DNA of 64,000 bases from Litomosoides sigmodontis (taxonomy: Eukaryota; Nematoda; Chromadorea; Rhabditida; Onchocercidae), in the NCBI GenBank assembly GCA_963070105.1, contig OY718804.1, positions 10,803,817-10,867,816 on the forward strand, written 5' to 3'. Below are positions 44,001 to 56,619 of this stretch, piece by piece; position 1 is the stretch's first letter, and each line of letters begins with the position of its first letter. Position numbers and translations under genes: made by a program. Under the pieces are notes generated by a model, which did no database searches, was not told where the DNA came from, and saw nothing but the letters and a program-made list of their open reading frames with translations.

Positions 44001-47000
44001 ATTTTTATAAGATTTTATAATTAATTTACTTGCAATTTTGCAAACAACAAAGTCGGAAAATGAAGGCTAGCATAGAAATAGAAATAAAATCACTTGTCCT
44101 ATATGAATTTACTAATAATTATGAATTGAATAACTTCCACACTAACAACGGAACATTTTCGTCCAGGTTTTCGGCTATCTAAGGAAAGATCTTTGGAATT
44201 GGGTGGACAGGTACATGTATATCCCTCCTTCAGGTCACTACATGTAGCTGTTGGGTCGCAATCATTTAATGATGGATCCAAGCATTCATTCACCAATTCT
44301 TTGCAAACGCGTCCTGAAACACTTCGCTCTGAAATCCATCGGTTCGAAAAAAATATTGATTAGGGGAAGGTTGGAAAAAATTATCAAGCATGAAATCACC
44401 TAAAACAAACACTTACCAGGTGTTCCAAAGATCACACGAATGAACTATTTCGGTAGAGTGACAATTTCTACGATAAAAAAAAACCTCAAGAAAACATCCA
44501 AAAATTTAAGTGGGAAGATTTTAAAAACAAAAAAGGCAACTGGTAGTTTTACAAAAGAAAACTCATGGAATCTGAAACTCGTCACAAGAAGAAAATCTTA
44601 CCAGGCTTTCCTAGATCTCCATCGATATAACCATTACGACATGAACATGTGTAACGCTGTGGTTCTGCAACTTCGGTACACACCGCAGCAGCATGACAGT
44701 CGTGCTTTGATGGATCGCCGCAGATACGTTCCAAGCAAATACGACCTAAATTTTCATTTCGAAAGTGTACATTTACAAATAATTCCAATATTGGAAGTAC
44801 GATGTCCTGAAAGCAATTGGGTAATAAAAGGCTTAGACGAATAAGATAGATGAGTTTATTTTAAAATGAATTAGTTTCAAGAAAGCATTCTTTGAACAGA
44901 ACCATTTATTTTCAGACGTCCACTAAGAGAGATGATAATAATTCTGGTGATAAAAGTAATTTGAAAAATAACCTGGTTTAGATGGATCGATGCTTTTATC
45001 AATAAAACCTGGATGACAGATGCAGATATATTCGCTGGTGCCCTTTTCAATGCATTTCGCATTCTTATGGCAATCATTTCGATGTGATGAACAAAGGCGA
45101 TTTGCTGAAAGCTTATATACGATCAACAAAAAAACAACCAGTACCGAAAACTCTTTACAACATCCATTTATGATAACTAAAATAATGCTAACAGCATCAA
45201 TAATGAAGTTAATGAATGGGCGATCAACGAAACCCGAGAAACTTACCATGTCATAAAAGGTGTTGGCAATAAAATTTGAAAAGGTCAAATCCTTTCCCAT
45301 GATAAGTGTTACCTTGTTCACAGATTCGTCCCGGGTTTCGAAGTTCGTCGTGATCTATGAAGCCTTCCTTGCATTGACATTTGTAACTTTCCATCGTATC
45401 GATGCAAATAGCATTGTTGCTGCATGTGTTTAATGATTTGCTAGCACATTCGTTCACCTGTGCTTTACAATATGTACCACCAAAGTGCTGCGGATTTGGA
45501 CTGTAAAAAAATGGAAATTTACCATTCTGTTCACTCAATTATTAAATTTCGAATTAAAGATCGACAGAATCTAACGAAGATGAAGAGAGTCAGGAATCAG
45601 GAAAATTTTAGGGAACATTCGAGGAGAGAAGAGAAACGTTTACTAACTTCCTTATTTGATTTGTTCAGCACTATCCTAGATATATATATATTTGATTTGT
45701 TCAGCACTATCCTAGTAATTCTTAGTATGTCCACTGAATATATTCAGGAAGCATCTGAAGATTGCAGAAAGCAGTGATTCAAGAAATCAAATGGCTTTAT
45801 GGATTTACGTCAAAATGCCTACCTGAAGTCTATATAATTATTTCTACATCGACATAAAAATCCTTTTGGCAAATTAATGCAATCCGCATTTACCGAGCAA
45901 TTATGGGTCCCTTGAGCGCACTCATTTGTCTCTGAAATTTGTGAAATGCATAATCATCCTGAAAATCTTCAATATTTAATTTAATTCAGTGGTTCAAAAT
46001 TTTGAAGTGAAAGGTTAATTTTTTGTCATTCAGCACATTCACATTGTGAAAGCAAAATTCAGGTTTTGTATCCGAAACAAAACACACTGATTTATTCTGA
46101 ATAGTACTTATTACCGAGTAGCGCTTATTACCGATAAGAAAAAAAAAACATACGTAATCGGCAAACTCTTCCTGGTTTTCGCAACTGATCTGGGCTCTCA
46201 TCGATATAGCCTTGCTTACAGGTGCAAATGTATTCTTCATCCGTATTGATGCAGTTAGCATTCCTATCACAATCATGCGTCCCGGCAGCGCACTCATCCA
46301 TCACTAATGTATTTGCTTTTAAGACCCCATCTTACAAGTGCTAATCTTGTTTATGACTGATGCTTATCTGACTACAATATTTTTTTTCACAATTATTTTG
46401 ATATTAGTGATGGACGATTATTTTCACTATTTCATTTTTGTCATTCGATTTTAATTCAGCTATAACTTACAGCAAATACCGGTAACAGGATGGCGTTGCT
46501 GATTAGCGGCACATTGACAAAAGAATCTTCCATTATTATCCGGAAGACACTCTTCACGTCTTCGATGATCGCAAGCATCCGGCAAATACGGCTCGCATGT
46601 TCCGCTTGGTTCGCACTTACCACTTAGACTCACATAGTTAGGCCTAAAATATCAAATATAATGTTAACGAATCCGTGACGAATAAAAATGAAGTTAAAAA
46701 TTTCTTGTTGTTGCCGCAAGTTAACGTACGGGTTTACGCACGAGCACCGTTAGTATGTTTTCGACAAATTTTTTCTATTCGGAAATTGATATGATTTATT
46801 TCTCAACATTGAGAATTTTTATAAATAATTTCTTTCTGTTCGCCTTCCTGCAATTCTTCTTTATTAGCTATCTTTATTACCTTTTTCGTCTTTGCAAATC
46901 TCATAAAAAAACGTACAGACACTGACAAATTCGTCTTCCTGATGAGGACGTAACACAGTGTTCGTTTTCACTGCAAGGTTTCCTTTGTCCACATTCATCT

Positions 47001-50000
47001 GTATTCGGTATTATTCCAGGCATTGACGATACACGTTTAGCTGCTAAAGATATTTATAATTTGCAAAAATCGGAGTACTGTAATTACTGAGGATTTTTAT
47101 TTATAGTGCATTGTTAAGTGTCAAAAATTGCCGAGACAAACAATTGTTTTAAAAGTTTGAAAAACAAAAAAAAATGAAAAAGTGTTTGAAGAACTTACTG
47201 CAAAGACCGGATTTCTGATTTCGCACAAAGTTAGGTGGACACGCACATCTATAATTCCCATATGGCGTCAACTGGCATATTTCAGGATTTGGACATGAGG
47301 ATATTAGTTGCGGGTTACATAAAGCACCACCACAAGCCTGAAGGAAAAAATGAAGCCGTGTGTTTGAATTCAATTCACCTGTGACACTTTCTTCCGCACA
47401 AATTATTTATTGCTTAGAATGTTCTGGAATTTAGAATCTCTATGTCTTCTGCTACTGCACTATAAGACAGATTACGGTCTCATCTGAGCTGAAAAACTGC
47501 TAAGGATTGTTTTGGATTATGTGAGAGCCAAAGTACGTGAATCGAGGGTAGTAGTCGGCAAGTTGCAAAAAGCCCAACAGTTCATCCAATGTTTATAAAT
47601 GTATACCAGTGTAATTGGGTGTTGCTCAAATGCAGCTGGACAGACACAGCAAGGCTTTCCGTCTTTTATCGCACATACTTGATTGAGCGACCGATCGCAT
47701 CCTGCATGAGTTTGCAGAGCGCAGTTTTCTGAAATTTCAATTTTTCTACGTAAAACTTTTGATCATACAGCTTTGGGAAGAGCACAAAATAAATATTTGG
47801 TATTTATGACGTTAAAACACAAGTAATATTAAGCATCTCTTGAGGAAAAGCTCGAATGATATTAATTAGTTGATGTGAAGTAATTTATCACCGCATTAGC
47901 ATATATTTAAATGAAAATGCATCGGCAACGAAGCATAACCTCCATTTCACCGCAGGATGCTCACTTCTGTGCAATCTTTAGAATGCGTTTATGTGTTTTC
48001 CAAAATGAGATGACGGAAGCTTTTAAGTTTGTTTGTAGGCATTAAGGATTTCGAAAGCATGAAATATCTCATTCCCTATCTTCTCCGCCTATAAACCAAG
48101 GTACAGTACATAAAATAGAATATTCTTTTTAGTACAAACAATGCTAATGAAATGTATGCAATGCTTTTCACCATACTTTAACTTAATTTTAATTTTTTAC
48201 ATTCTATATATGATTTGTCGAGAGTTCAAAAATATTATTAGTAGATAAGCTCCCAATTGCTCTGGTGGCAATTAACCTCATGGTTAATTACAAATCATTT
48301 ACAAGTTAGATATCTATTTAACCGTTGCTGCCAGTCACAATTTAGCTTATTTCACACGTCTGAGATTATTCCACTACATATTTAACATTTGTTAATTCTC
48401 ATCAATAATCCACATGTTAACTGTCTTAAATTCACGTCGCTAGCGGCATTTCATCTTTGGTATTACCCATATATGCTTTATCTTAAGCGGTGGCACCCAT
48501 TTCACCATCAATGCATTAGCTTCCTTAGGGTGTTAATTGCGGTAACGTAATTCTTCTATTAGCATCATCCATCATCTGTCTCAAATACGTAAATTGTAGA
48601 CAGTTAAACCACTCCTACATGGTGCGAGTCAACTGAACTTTAGCCTCCTTACCTACCAATTCTTACTAAATTCAGCTTCTCATCCTTCCTTCCGACGCAG
48701 CTCTCCAACATGATTTCGCACCACGCACTTGTGAGCTTCTAATATTGTGTTACAAGCTATTATTCTGCTAATAAACTATCTATTAATAAGATATATCCTT
48801 CGTCAACAATCGCAAGGATACAGCACTTCTTCTACCACACCACAACTCGGTAAACAGAATCGGATAAGCTCCTGACAAGCTGTAATAGGCTGCGTTAATC
48901 CGTCCTATCACAGCAAACAACAAATCTAAATCAAAATCAGAAAGTTCCCGACAATTTATGTTACTTCTTAAGTCGATATCTAACTGTAGGTCTCCGGAAG
49001 ACGTTAGCAATTGAGTTGCTTCCAAATTTAGAATAGAGGGTTGAAATAAGTAAAAAGCTAACGTTTAAAGACTTGTGAAAGAGAACGCGGTACAGCTGTG
49101 GGTGGACAAGTAACTTTTTGAATTATACTTCGCAAACGAGTATTCAATTCTTTAAACGCATTCACATGAAATGTCCTCTTCTTTGACCCTAAAAAAACAA
49201 TCCTCTAATTCTTAAATATTGAAATTAATCGATCGATTCCAATACAATCAGCGAAAACTAGCAGATATTTGATAATTTAGTAGATGATAACTTTGTAAAA
49301 ACTTCTATCACGTCAAATTTTGTATCACTTTGACATTTCCAGTGAATTATTATTACATGTGGCAATCTAAGAATATTTCTGCTTAATAGCATTTAGCTTA
49401 ACCTATTACGAGGACAGTTATTATAATCGGGTCGGGCGTGAGTTTCAACAAAATATACCGGAAATTGCTTCTAATTCATCGTTCAACGCGTGATTAGTAA
49501 CACCAACAGCAAAAAACTGTATTTGTTTCAGTTTCGCATTCTCCACAGGTAAGACAACGTCATCCTGCGATCGTCCATCCGTTATGACAATAACAATCCG
49601 TGGCACGCCACTTCCAGCCGGTCGAGCACCACGAACTTCACTGAATGCTTCATTAGCAACATGTCGTATTGCTGCGCCGGTCCTTGTTAAACCCGTCAGG
49701 TATCTGAAAAGGAATTTTCTTATAAAGTAAATGTCAATAACTTTCATATTATCTGTACGTCTATCTAAAACATTATCGATTAGAATCATTCAAACACTAT
49801 AAATTAGCTCACTCGATGTTATCGACAGCATTTCTTAGCCGTTCGATCGAGTAATACTGATTTAGGTCGATTTCATGCCTAACAACATCCGAGTATTGTA
49901 ATACAGCCACATGAGTTTGTGTATGAGAAATATCAAATAACTCGATGAAGTCTTTTACAAAACGAAGCACCTGCAAGGAAAATTAGTTAAAGGTTTCCCA

Positions 50001-53000
50001 AGACACACGGAAACTGCTAAGACATGCGAAATGTTTCATTTGCTATTGTCTTAGTTTTTTGCAATTAATGCGATAATTTTGAGGGAGGAGGAGAACTTTG
50101 CTACAACTCTTCATTAAGTTTTAAAAATAAAGTACACAAACAACGTTTGAAATGAAACCTCGTTGTGAAAAACGTCTGAACCGATCGAACCACTTCCATC
50201 GATCAGGAAAACAAGATCGGTTGATTGAGCTGGGCTTAAAACTTTCTCCATTATTTGAATTGTAAAGTGACATCATTAATTGTGGAAAAAAGAGATTTTA
50301 AAAAATGACTATTTGCGTTTAAAAAAAATCTCATCTATCTCATCGCCATTATCGCTTGTAAATGTTCAAATTAATCATCTCATCTAACGATCATGCTGTA
50401 ATCAGCCTTGCTATTATCAACTGCTCTTTAGGGCCTTAGATAATGAGAAGTCTTTCTAACTAAATTTCCATTATCGTGAAATGAAGTTGACGTCAAATAA
50501 AACAAATTAACTTTTGCTGAATTCGAAATTGAAGTTTGAATTTAAATTAAAACGCAGTTGGTACTTGCTTTATATCTTAGACGAAATTCTATTACTACTT
50601 TTATTAACGATATTACGGCTCTTATCAATGGAAAGTATTTTCATGACAGTTGGCGTTTGGCGAGGAATTAACGGTTTGTAATCAATTTCCATTTCCTCAC
50701 TAAATTCCAGTATGGTATATGGTACCTCACAACAATCACGTAGTCACGTAAATTACCCAAATATCACGTAAATTACAGATATCAATTTATATGGACAAAG
50801 GTAAGCGAGAATTAATTATTAAATCTGTAGCATTCATACTCTGACATAGAAAATGATTTTTTAATAATATGCGTTACGGTTTTACTGGTAAACACGTGTA
50901 AAGTGTAGCAGATTTTAACAAAATAGTTCGCTTTTTCCTTACCATTGGGTGTGCAAGGTGCATACACGTCCAACTGGTAGCTTAGCGTTGCTGGAAACGT
51001 CAAAATACCCAGCAGCGCAAGTGCACGTATAGCCATCCGGTAATGTCACGCAATCCGCATTTTCATCGCATGAATTGGTTAATCGATTAGCGCATTGATT
51101 TCCAGCTGTAATTATTTTAATTAAGGTGAATGAATGACTTAGAACACTCATGTATAATTCCATTTTAAAAGTATCTAAAAGTAATATCCATGACAAACAT
51201 TGGCCACAGCGTCGTCCAGGTTTTAAGCCATAGCGTGAGGAAACGTCTGTATATCCAGCATTACAATGACACAGGTATGATTCCAGTGTATCGACACACG
51301 TAGCGAAAGGTGAGCAATCATGCTTACTTGTGCCACATTCATTAATCACTATAATATAATATAATATCAATTACTGGTGAATTTTAATTTCTTCAATTTT
51401 TATTTGTTTTTTATAGACATTATAACTTACTTTTGCTTACACAGCGCTTGCCTACGTTTATTATGTAAATTAATGAAATTTACATTGAGTGCATTTTCTT
51501 CCTGGTAGCCGTAAAGGATCAGGTGATGTATCCAAAAATCCTGGTGGACATTGGCATTGATATCCGTCATACGTATTGGAACAGATTGCAACTAAGTCGC
51601 AATCGTTCTGTTTTTTGCAGCGATCGAATGCTTTAAAGATAAATTAGCACAGTTGTGAAAAATGAAGGATCGCTTTGTAATTCAAAGCAAATTTTGCATG
51701 AAAATTTTTGCAAAAACGAAACAAGGGATGAAATCTCTAAAATGAAGTCTCTAAAGCATTCAGAGTGAAGGAAAACCTGTAATGGCAGTAAGGTTTTCAG
51801 GATTTGTTCAAATTACCATACTGAATTAAAATTATAATATACTTATGCATTGTCCATTAGGAGCTACAATGCTAGATGGCGGACACTGACAGGAATAGGT
51901 GCCTTGCGCATTCTTTAAACATACTCGGTTCATTGAACAAGTTGGTTTAAATACTGGGTGACATTGAAATTCCTGAAGTATTGCTGTTATTACATAACAT
52001 TTTATCTAAGAGAATAATCGCATTTTGTTAGAGTGGACTTTCAAGAATTTTCCATTAATTTAATTTCGCTCAAATTTTAATTTGTAAGAAAACAATGACC
52101 GTTTGTGGTAATATGGCTTCACTGATATCTCGATGACCCTTCGGCGCGATGCACTGACGACCTGGATAATGAATAATATTTGGACTGGCATCCACAAAGC
52201 CTTCCTTGCATTTGCAAATGTACCTAAAATAGCTTCTTCGAGCATTACTTTTTCTTGAATGTCTTATCGAACAATTGGCCTCATAGACAGATTGTCCTTA
52301 TCTGCAAGTGACCTAATCATTACTTTGATTTTTTAGATTGATGCTGCTAGGAATGCCATTGTCAGCGTTTTTACTCATTGCTTATGTCCTACAAAATTGG
52401 AAGTGAAAAATTAATTGAGTGGTCCTTTGTTCTACGATTTAGATCCTTAAGACGATGACGATGTTGATGAGATGTGAAAAAATTCCAGTAACGGATGGTG
52501 GGAAGCACATGAGAGAAAGAGAGAGGGGGACATTTCCCGATTTCAACGTTACCTAGCCTCTTCAAAAAAATTGTTCAAAACTATCTCTGCAAAGCACTTT
52601 TTTTTGAAAACAGCTGAGGAAGAAAGAGTGTAGAGGATAATTTAAGTTTTATTTGAAATTAATATGCCAATTAATTCATTTCACATTTCATGAATGTGCA
52701 CCAAATTTGGATGACTCATTCAAGTTTCAGGAATAATTATGCATAAACGTAAAAGTAGTTTCATCTTCTCTTACCAAATAGAGAACCGGTTATAATGAGA
52801 GTTACTCACCCATCCGGCTGATCGATGCATTCAGCATCTGTTGAACAGTCATTTATGCCACTGCTACATTCGTCTACATTCTTCACACACTAAAGTACTT
52901 TATGTGAAATCATTGAAGCAATTAAATTAAAAAATTGTTTATAGCAAGTATGTGAAGTAAATTACCATCATCAGTATAACAGGCCGTAGTCTGAAACAAT

Positions 53001-54575
53001 TCAGGTCATCCATTATTTGTCACAATTATATTGAATATCTTGGCAAGTCATGACATAAATATATTACAGTTAGTGATGATCATCACCTTTCTTCCCGGTA
53101 GTAGGGAGTAATGTGCGCTGACATCCGTAAATCCTGGATTGCAAGTACACGTAAAGCTTTCGTCTGTATCTTGGCATCTGGCATTTTCCGCACAATCGAT
53201 TTTATAATTGATCGGATCAGCGCACTCATTTACTTTCCAACGACATATTCGACCCGGTTTACTTTGTGGATTCTCCGATAAATCAGCAAAACCGTTTAAG
53301 CAACGGCATGTATAACCTTCAGTCTAAAATATGTTACGTTCGGAATTGGTGAATAATTTATTCTAAAGGAGCATTTTAGGCAAAAGAAAAAATTTTTTGC
53401 ATTGTTTTCCGGTTCCTGTTTGAAGCACAGGAAATGTGAACTGTTGATTACATCGGAAAATTCAGGTACAATTGCATGTTCGATACAATAAAAAGTTGTG
53501 AGTATCAATAATTACTCATTACGATAGATTAACAAATAAACCTTTATGCGCAAGTTATTTACTCTTTATTTTGAAGATTGCCTTCTTTTATTACTAATAT
53601 ATTACCAAAATAAATTAACTTACTTTCGGTACTAACTTATTCCATTATCTTTATCTTAACTTATTTCATGTTAATTAATTAATAATAAGGTAAATAGTTG
53701 GTTTATATCAATATTTTTCTTTACCCATCACTTCAATCCTAACAATTTTAGACCAAAAATCTTTCCCGCAAACGTCATCGTATAAAAAACCGGTTTTAAG
53801 AAACGAATAACGTTTGTTATTCAAGTACGGAGAGTACATACCTATCTATATTCGTAATTTAAAAAAATAAAGTGAAGAGTAAAAAAAAGCAGAAACTACT
53901 TGAGAATAGTAAATACAGCTAATATATACTTATAGTGAAGTAAATTTTGAACAATTTTTCAAACAATTTGCATTTGCTAATCAAACAGACAAACGTGAAC
54001 AATTAAGCGCTGCTCTCCCAATATCAGTTATTTTAAATATCAATTATTTAAATTTGATGAAAATTTCCAAAATGAGACCTACCTGATCAATGCATGTGGC
54101 ATTTTCATGGCACTCATTAAGACGCGGCTGAGCACATTCATTTATGATAATACATCGTCCATCGGTACTTCGGCCAATACCGTGTGGACATTGGCAGCTG
54201 TAGCCACCGTTACGAAACACGCATACTTCATATCTAGTTTGATTACAGGCTAATGGATCGTCCACGTGACATTCAAAAACATTTGCTGAAAAAATTCCCT
54301 TTCATTCCTTTTATCTCGAGAAAAATTTCCAATTATTTCAACGAAATAATGTCGTTTTCTCAAAAGTTATGGTTACTTTATGAATTTTAAAGCAAAAGTT
54401 CAGGCAGAATTTTTCAAGCAATTTTTTTCTTTCTTTGAATATTTATTTTATGGAAATTTTAGAAAAAGAAACATCCGTTGATCATACCGTTCTGTGATTG
54501 TTGTTGTGCGAAGAGAACTAAAACGCATCGGGCGATGATAACGTGTAGCGAAAGCCATTGATCCCGCGGTTTCAT
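38036..54575 (-). CDS. mup-4: MUP-4, transmembrane EGF/vWA/SEA receptor of epidermal attachment structures
   Basis: Nematode-specific type I membrane protein that in C. elegans sits at apical hemidesmosome-like fibrous organelles and ties epidermis to cuticle, so that muscle force reaches the exoskeleton. The first exon (ATG at 54573-54575) gives a signal peptide, MKPRDQWLSLHVIIARC. Eight EGF-like modules follow (from FECHVDDPLACNQ, about 54270, to NQCANRLTNSCDE, about 51100). The vWA domain (about 49050-50250) has an intact MIDAS (VFLIDGSGSIG, LTGLTRTGAAI, VIVITDGRS). About thirteen more EGF modules (47.74-43.25 kb, many of NECxxxxxNxC type) precede a SEA domain (43160-42550; SEQYRELVAAFEKGI, YNFTVNFVRGS). 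Five further EGF modules lead to the TM helix (ALLLLFLILSILLLLI, about 40130). The cytoplasmic tail includes YEIKKTIYHDPETGQAIYEV and ends TYRSK, TGA at 38036-38038. One vWA and no LDL-A repeats favour MUP-4 over MUA-3. C. elegans MUP-4 is described with two SEA domains; I could see only one. Confidence 0.88.
38537..38785 (+). CDS. Possible small membrane protein nested in a mup-4 intron
   Basis: An 82-codon plus-strand frame inside the last intron of mup-4. The N-terminus is Gly-rich over a G-tract; the C-terminal half, from a second ATG in good context (aaaATGa), reads MNLNSSIKDS, then a strong helix (VLTICLLLIVIICLKW) and a short polar end. A tail-anchored micropeptide of about 39 residues is conceivable. 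No family was recognised and the frame may be chance. Confidence 0.2.
   Translation: MDSIPKCEILKAGGGGRGEEGIQEHQPSSIILYHLKKLIFQENMNLNSSIKDSVINIFVLTICLLLIVIICLKWRIQSNGNG
38572..38598 (+). repeat. G-rich tract with quadruplex pattern
   Basis: Four runs of three or more G (3, 5, 6 and 3) separated by loops of 2-4 bases, unusual in this AT-rich window. It lies in a mup-4 intron, on the strand opposite to the transcript's template reading, so the mup-4 pre-mRNA carries the C-rich complement. Confidence 0.7.
41470..42076. repeat. Dispersed repeat, copy 1 (mup-4 intron)
   Basis: About 600 bp homologous, in the same orientation, to 48267-48990. Shared strings include tttaacatttgttaatt and, over the last 170 bp, ccttcgtcaacaatcgcaag. 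No transposase frame and no obvious terminal inverted repeats were seen; it may be a MITE-like or other non-autonomous element. Confidence 0.8.
42550..43160 (-). other. mup-4: SEA domain exons within mup-4
   Basis: Two exons flanking an intron. The first has PQSEQYRELVAAFEKGIAES and FIVAEVNQV; the second has GILYNFTVNFVRGSV and VFTDLLDYI. The alternating helix and strand pattern is that of SEA domains, some of which self-cleave; no clear G-SVVV cleavage site is seen (the closest is RGSVSS). Confidence 0.7.
45654..45715. repeat. Direct repeat, 36-bp period
   Basis: A 26-bp string beginning atttgatttgttcagcacta occurs at 45654-45679 and 45690-45715, separated by an AT run, in a mup-4 intron. 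Probably a local slippage duplication. Confidence 0.8.
48267..48990. repeat. Dispersed repeat, copy 2 (mup-4 intron)
   Basis: Partner of the repeat at 41470-42076, roughly 100 bp longer because of internal insertions. It lies in the intron between the vWA domain and the ninth EGF module. The frame at 48783-49025 is part of the repeat, not a coding exon. Confidence 0.8.
49050..50250 (-). other. mup-4: vWA domain exons within mup-4
   Basis: Several exons spell one von Willebrand A domain. DGSGS is on the first, TGLTRTG and ITDGRS come later, and the end is ALNDELEAISG followed by a helix (FKELNTRLRSII). All metal-ion-dependent adhesion site elements are present, so a divalent-ion-dependent ligand contact is plausible. 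It interrupts the EGF array after the eighth module. Confidence 0.85.
50748..50778. repeat. Short direct repeat in a mup-4 intron
   Basis: The string tcacgtaaattac occurs twice in close succession, with a related tcacgtagtcacg just upstream. Small local duplication; no function is evident. Confidence 0.6.
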
Positions 54576-56501
54576 TTGCAACTCTGATCGATCGCCTAAA
54601 ATCCATTGTGAGAGATGCGGATTATTGATTGATTTTTTTCGCGTAAGATTTCAGGTGAATTGGGAAGGGAGTGAATGTAAACGAATCACAGGAACACGCA
54701 TGTACTAATTACAAGAAGAATTCTTTGTTTGACTTTCTACTCGTACGTGAAAATTGGAAGGGAAGTTAATAGCTTAGCAATGAAAATGGAAGTCATTTGC
54801 ATGCATCGAAGAAGAATGCATCTCCACTATTTTCACGCCAAATATTCAAGGGCGCAAAATGAGGAATTGCTTGGAAATAAGAAACAGAACGATTTAGCAT
54901 AAAGTGAAGTTATACGAAATTTATGAGAGAATTTGTAATCAAATTTTTAAATTATTTGAGGACCGAATTAATCCAGCAACATTTGCGCCTGATGAGGCAT
55001 CATTACTTGCAGTTCTTCCGAAATCATAAATGATCCATTCTAATCTGTGAATATTTCAAATTCATTATTTAAATGGAACCATTTAATTGCAGTAAATTTA
55101 ATGACAAAGTTGTGCGGTCTATTTTTGCACATGTTAAAAAGGTTGTTACGAAAGGGCAGGTTCATTTTAATTTGTTTTCTACAACTTGAATATTTTGGGT
55201 TCTATGCAAGAAAGAATCACATCCGACGTGCTCGTGAAATTTATTTGTTTATTCATTAATTTAATCATTTTGAATACCTTACTAACTATTTTTGCTTACA
55301 AAACAGCTAATGAATTGAATAAAATTTTAATTTGTTTAGCTGGATGGCAATACGAGGAGAAGCTACTGGAGAAAAGAATATGTCGTCGATTTAAATACAG
55401 TTACTGAAATGATTCATTTCTGATATTTGCATTGTTGAACACATACCTTACCTTTTCCCCTCCCAATTGAATTTCATTTAAGTGAAACCGGTAATCTTCG
55501 AGTTGTTTGCATGGAACATTAATTTGCCGTCTTTTTTTAAGGACTTATTTGCACTTAATCACTGAATTTCGGAAAAGGAGGGGACGAAGGCAGAAGTCCA
55601 TTGCAATTTGCAGAAACATTTGCGATAAATTTTAAACTTGACTTTCCACTAAAATATCCTTACCATTCTATCTAGCTAACCGAATAGAATTTGAGTGCCA
55701 AAATAAAATTGTTCCAATCAACTGGCTAAAATTTACGTTAAATTAGAAAAAGTTATTGAAAGTGTTAAATGAAAACTATTTCGACGGACCAAAAAATCTT
55801 TGTTGCGTATTTTTGTGAGGCATGCCTGATAAGGACTGAAGTGAAAGTTCTCAGTTAATTTATTAGTTGAATTTACAATTTTGGAAGGAATATTCCATTC
55901 CTTCTTCAGTCGATAAACTAAATGGGCAATGAAATGAGGGAGGAAATGATTTAAAAAACGAAGTTATGAAAATTTTTAAATTACGATGGAAAAATTATAA
56001 AAATCGAGAGGAGATCGGTAAAAATATGCCTGATCACTTTTGAGCACATTCTGGTCGATATTAGTTTGACTCTTCCCAATCCTTTGAAATTAATGCTTGC
56101 ATTTTAATCTTGTTCCTTTTGAATTTATTCAATTTGATTACCAGAACTTTTAAGTATCCATTAATAATTTTAGACGATTCTACTTCTCCATGCAAATATC
56201 AAGTTCAAAATTAGATCTGTCTGTGTGCTTAATATTAAAAATTGCGAATTATGAAATTATCATAGGAGGAAGTGGAACAATTCTATCGGATGGCTTGAGT
56301 GACTGATTGAAAGAGATAGAAATTGAAGATGTCATTTGAAATGAAATGCAAATTCACCGAATAATCAAGTGCGACACAAAAGAGGATTGATAAGACAGAC
56401 GGACGAATATGACTGAAATGTGTTGTGAACAATATTTCCAGCGAGAGTTTCGATCGAACATACAACCGCAATTAACAATGCCGCCATACCTGTTGCTTAT
56501 A

Positions 56502-56619
56502 GCCACCGCCATCCACCGCCACCGCCACCACCGCCACCACCACCGCCACCACCACCGCCACCACCACTACCACCACCACCACCAACAACAACAGCAAGAA
56601 CAACAACAACAACAACACA
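56502..56619. repeat. Compound (CCACCG/CCA)n and (CAA)n microsatellite
   Basis: About 75 bp of imperfect CCACCG/CCACCA triplets run into about 40 bp of CAA triplets. In one plus-strand frame this gives His-Arg then Gln runs; since the surrounding frame has no other protein character I treat it as non-coding. Confidence 0.85.

Noticed and set aside
44440..44844. 134-codon plus-strand frame
   Set aside because: It is antisense to well-defined EGF exons of mup-4 on the minus strand.
48783..49025. 80-codon minus-strand frame starting MEATQLLTSSGD
   Set aside because: It lies inside the dispersed repeat; the homologous stretch near 41.9 kb does not keep the frame, so it is not a mup-4 exon.
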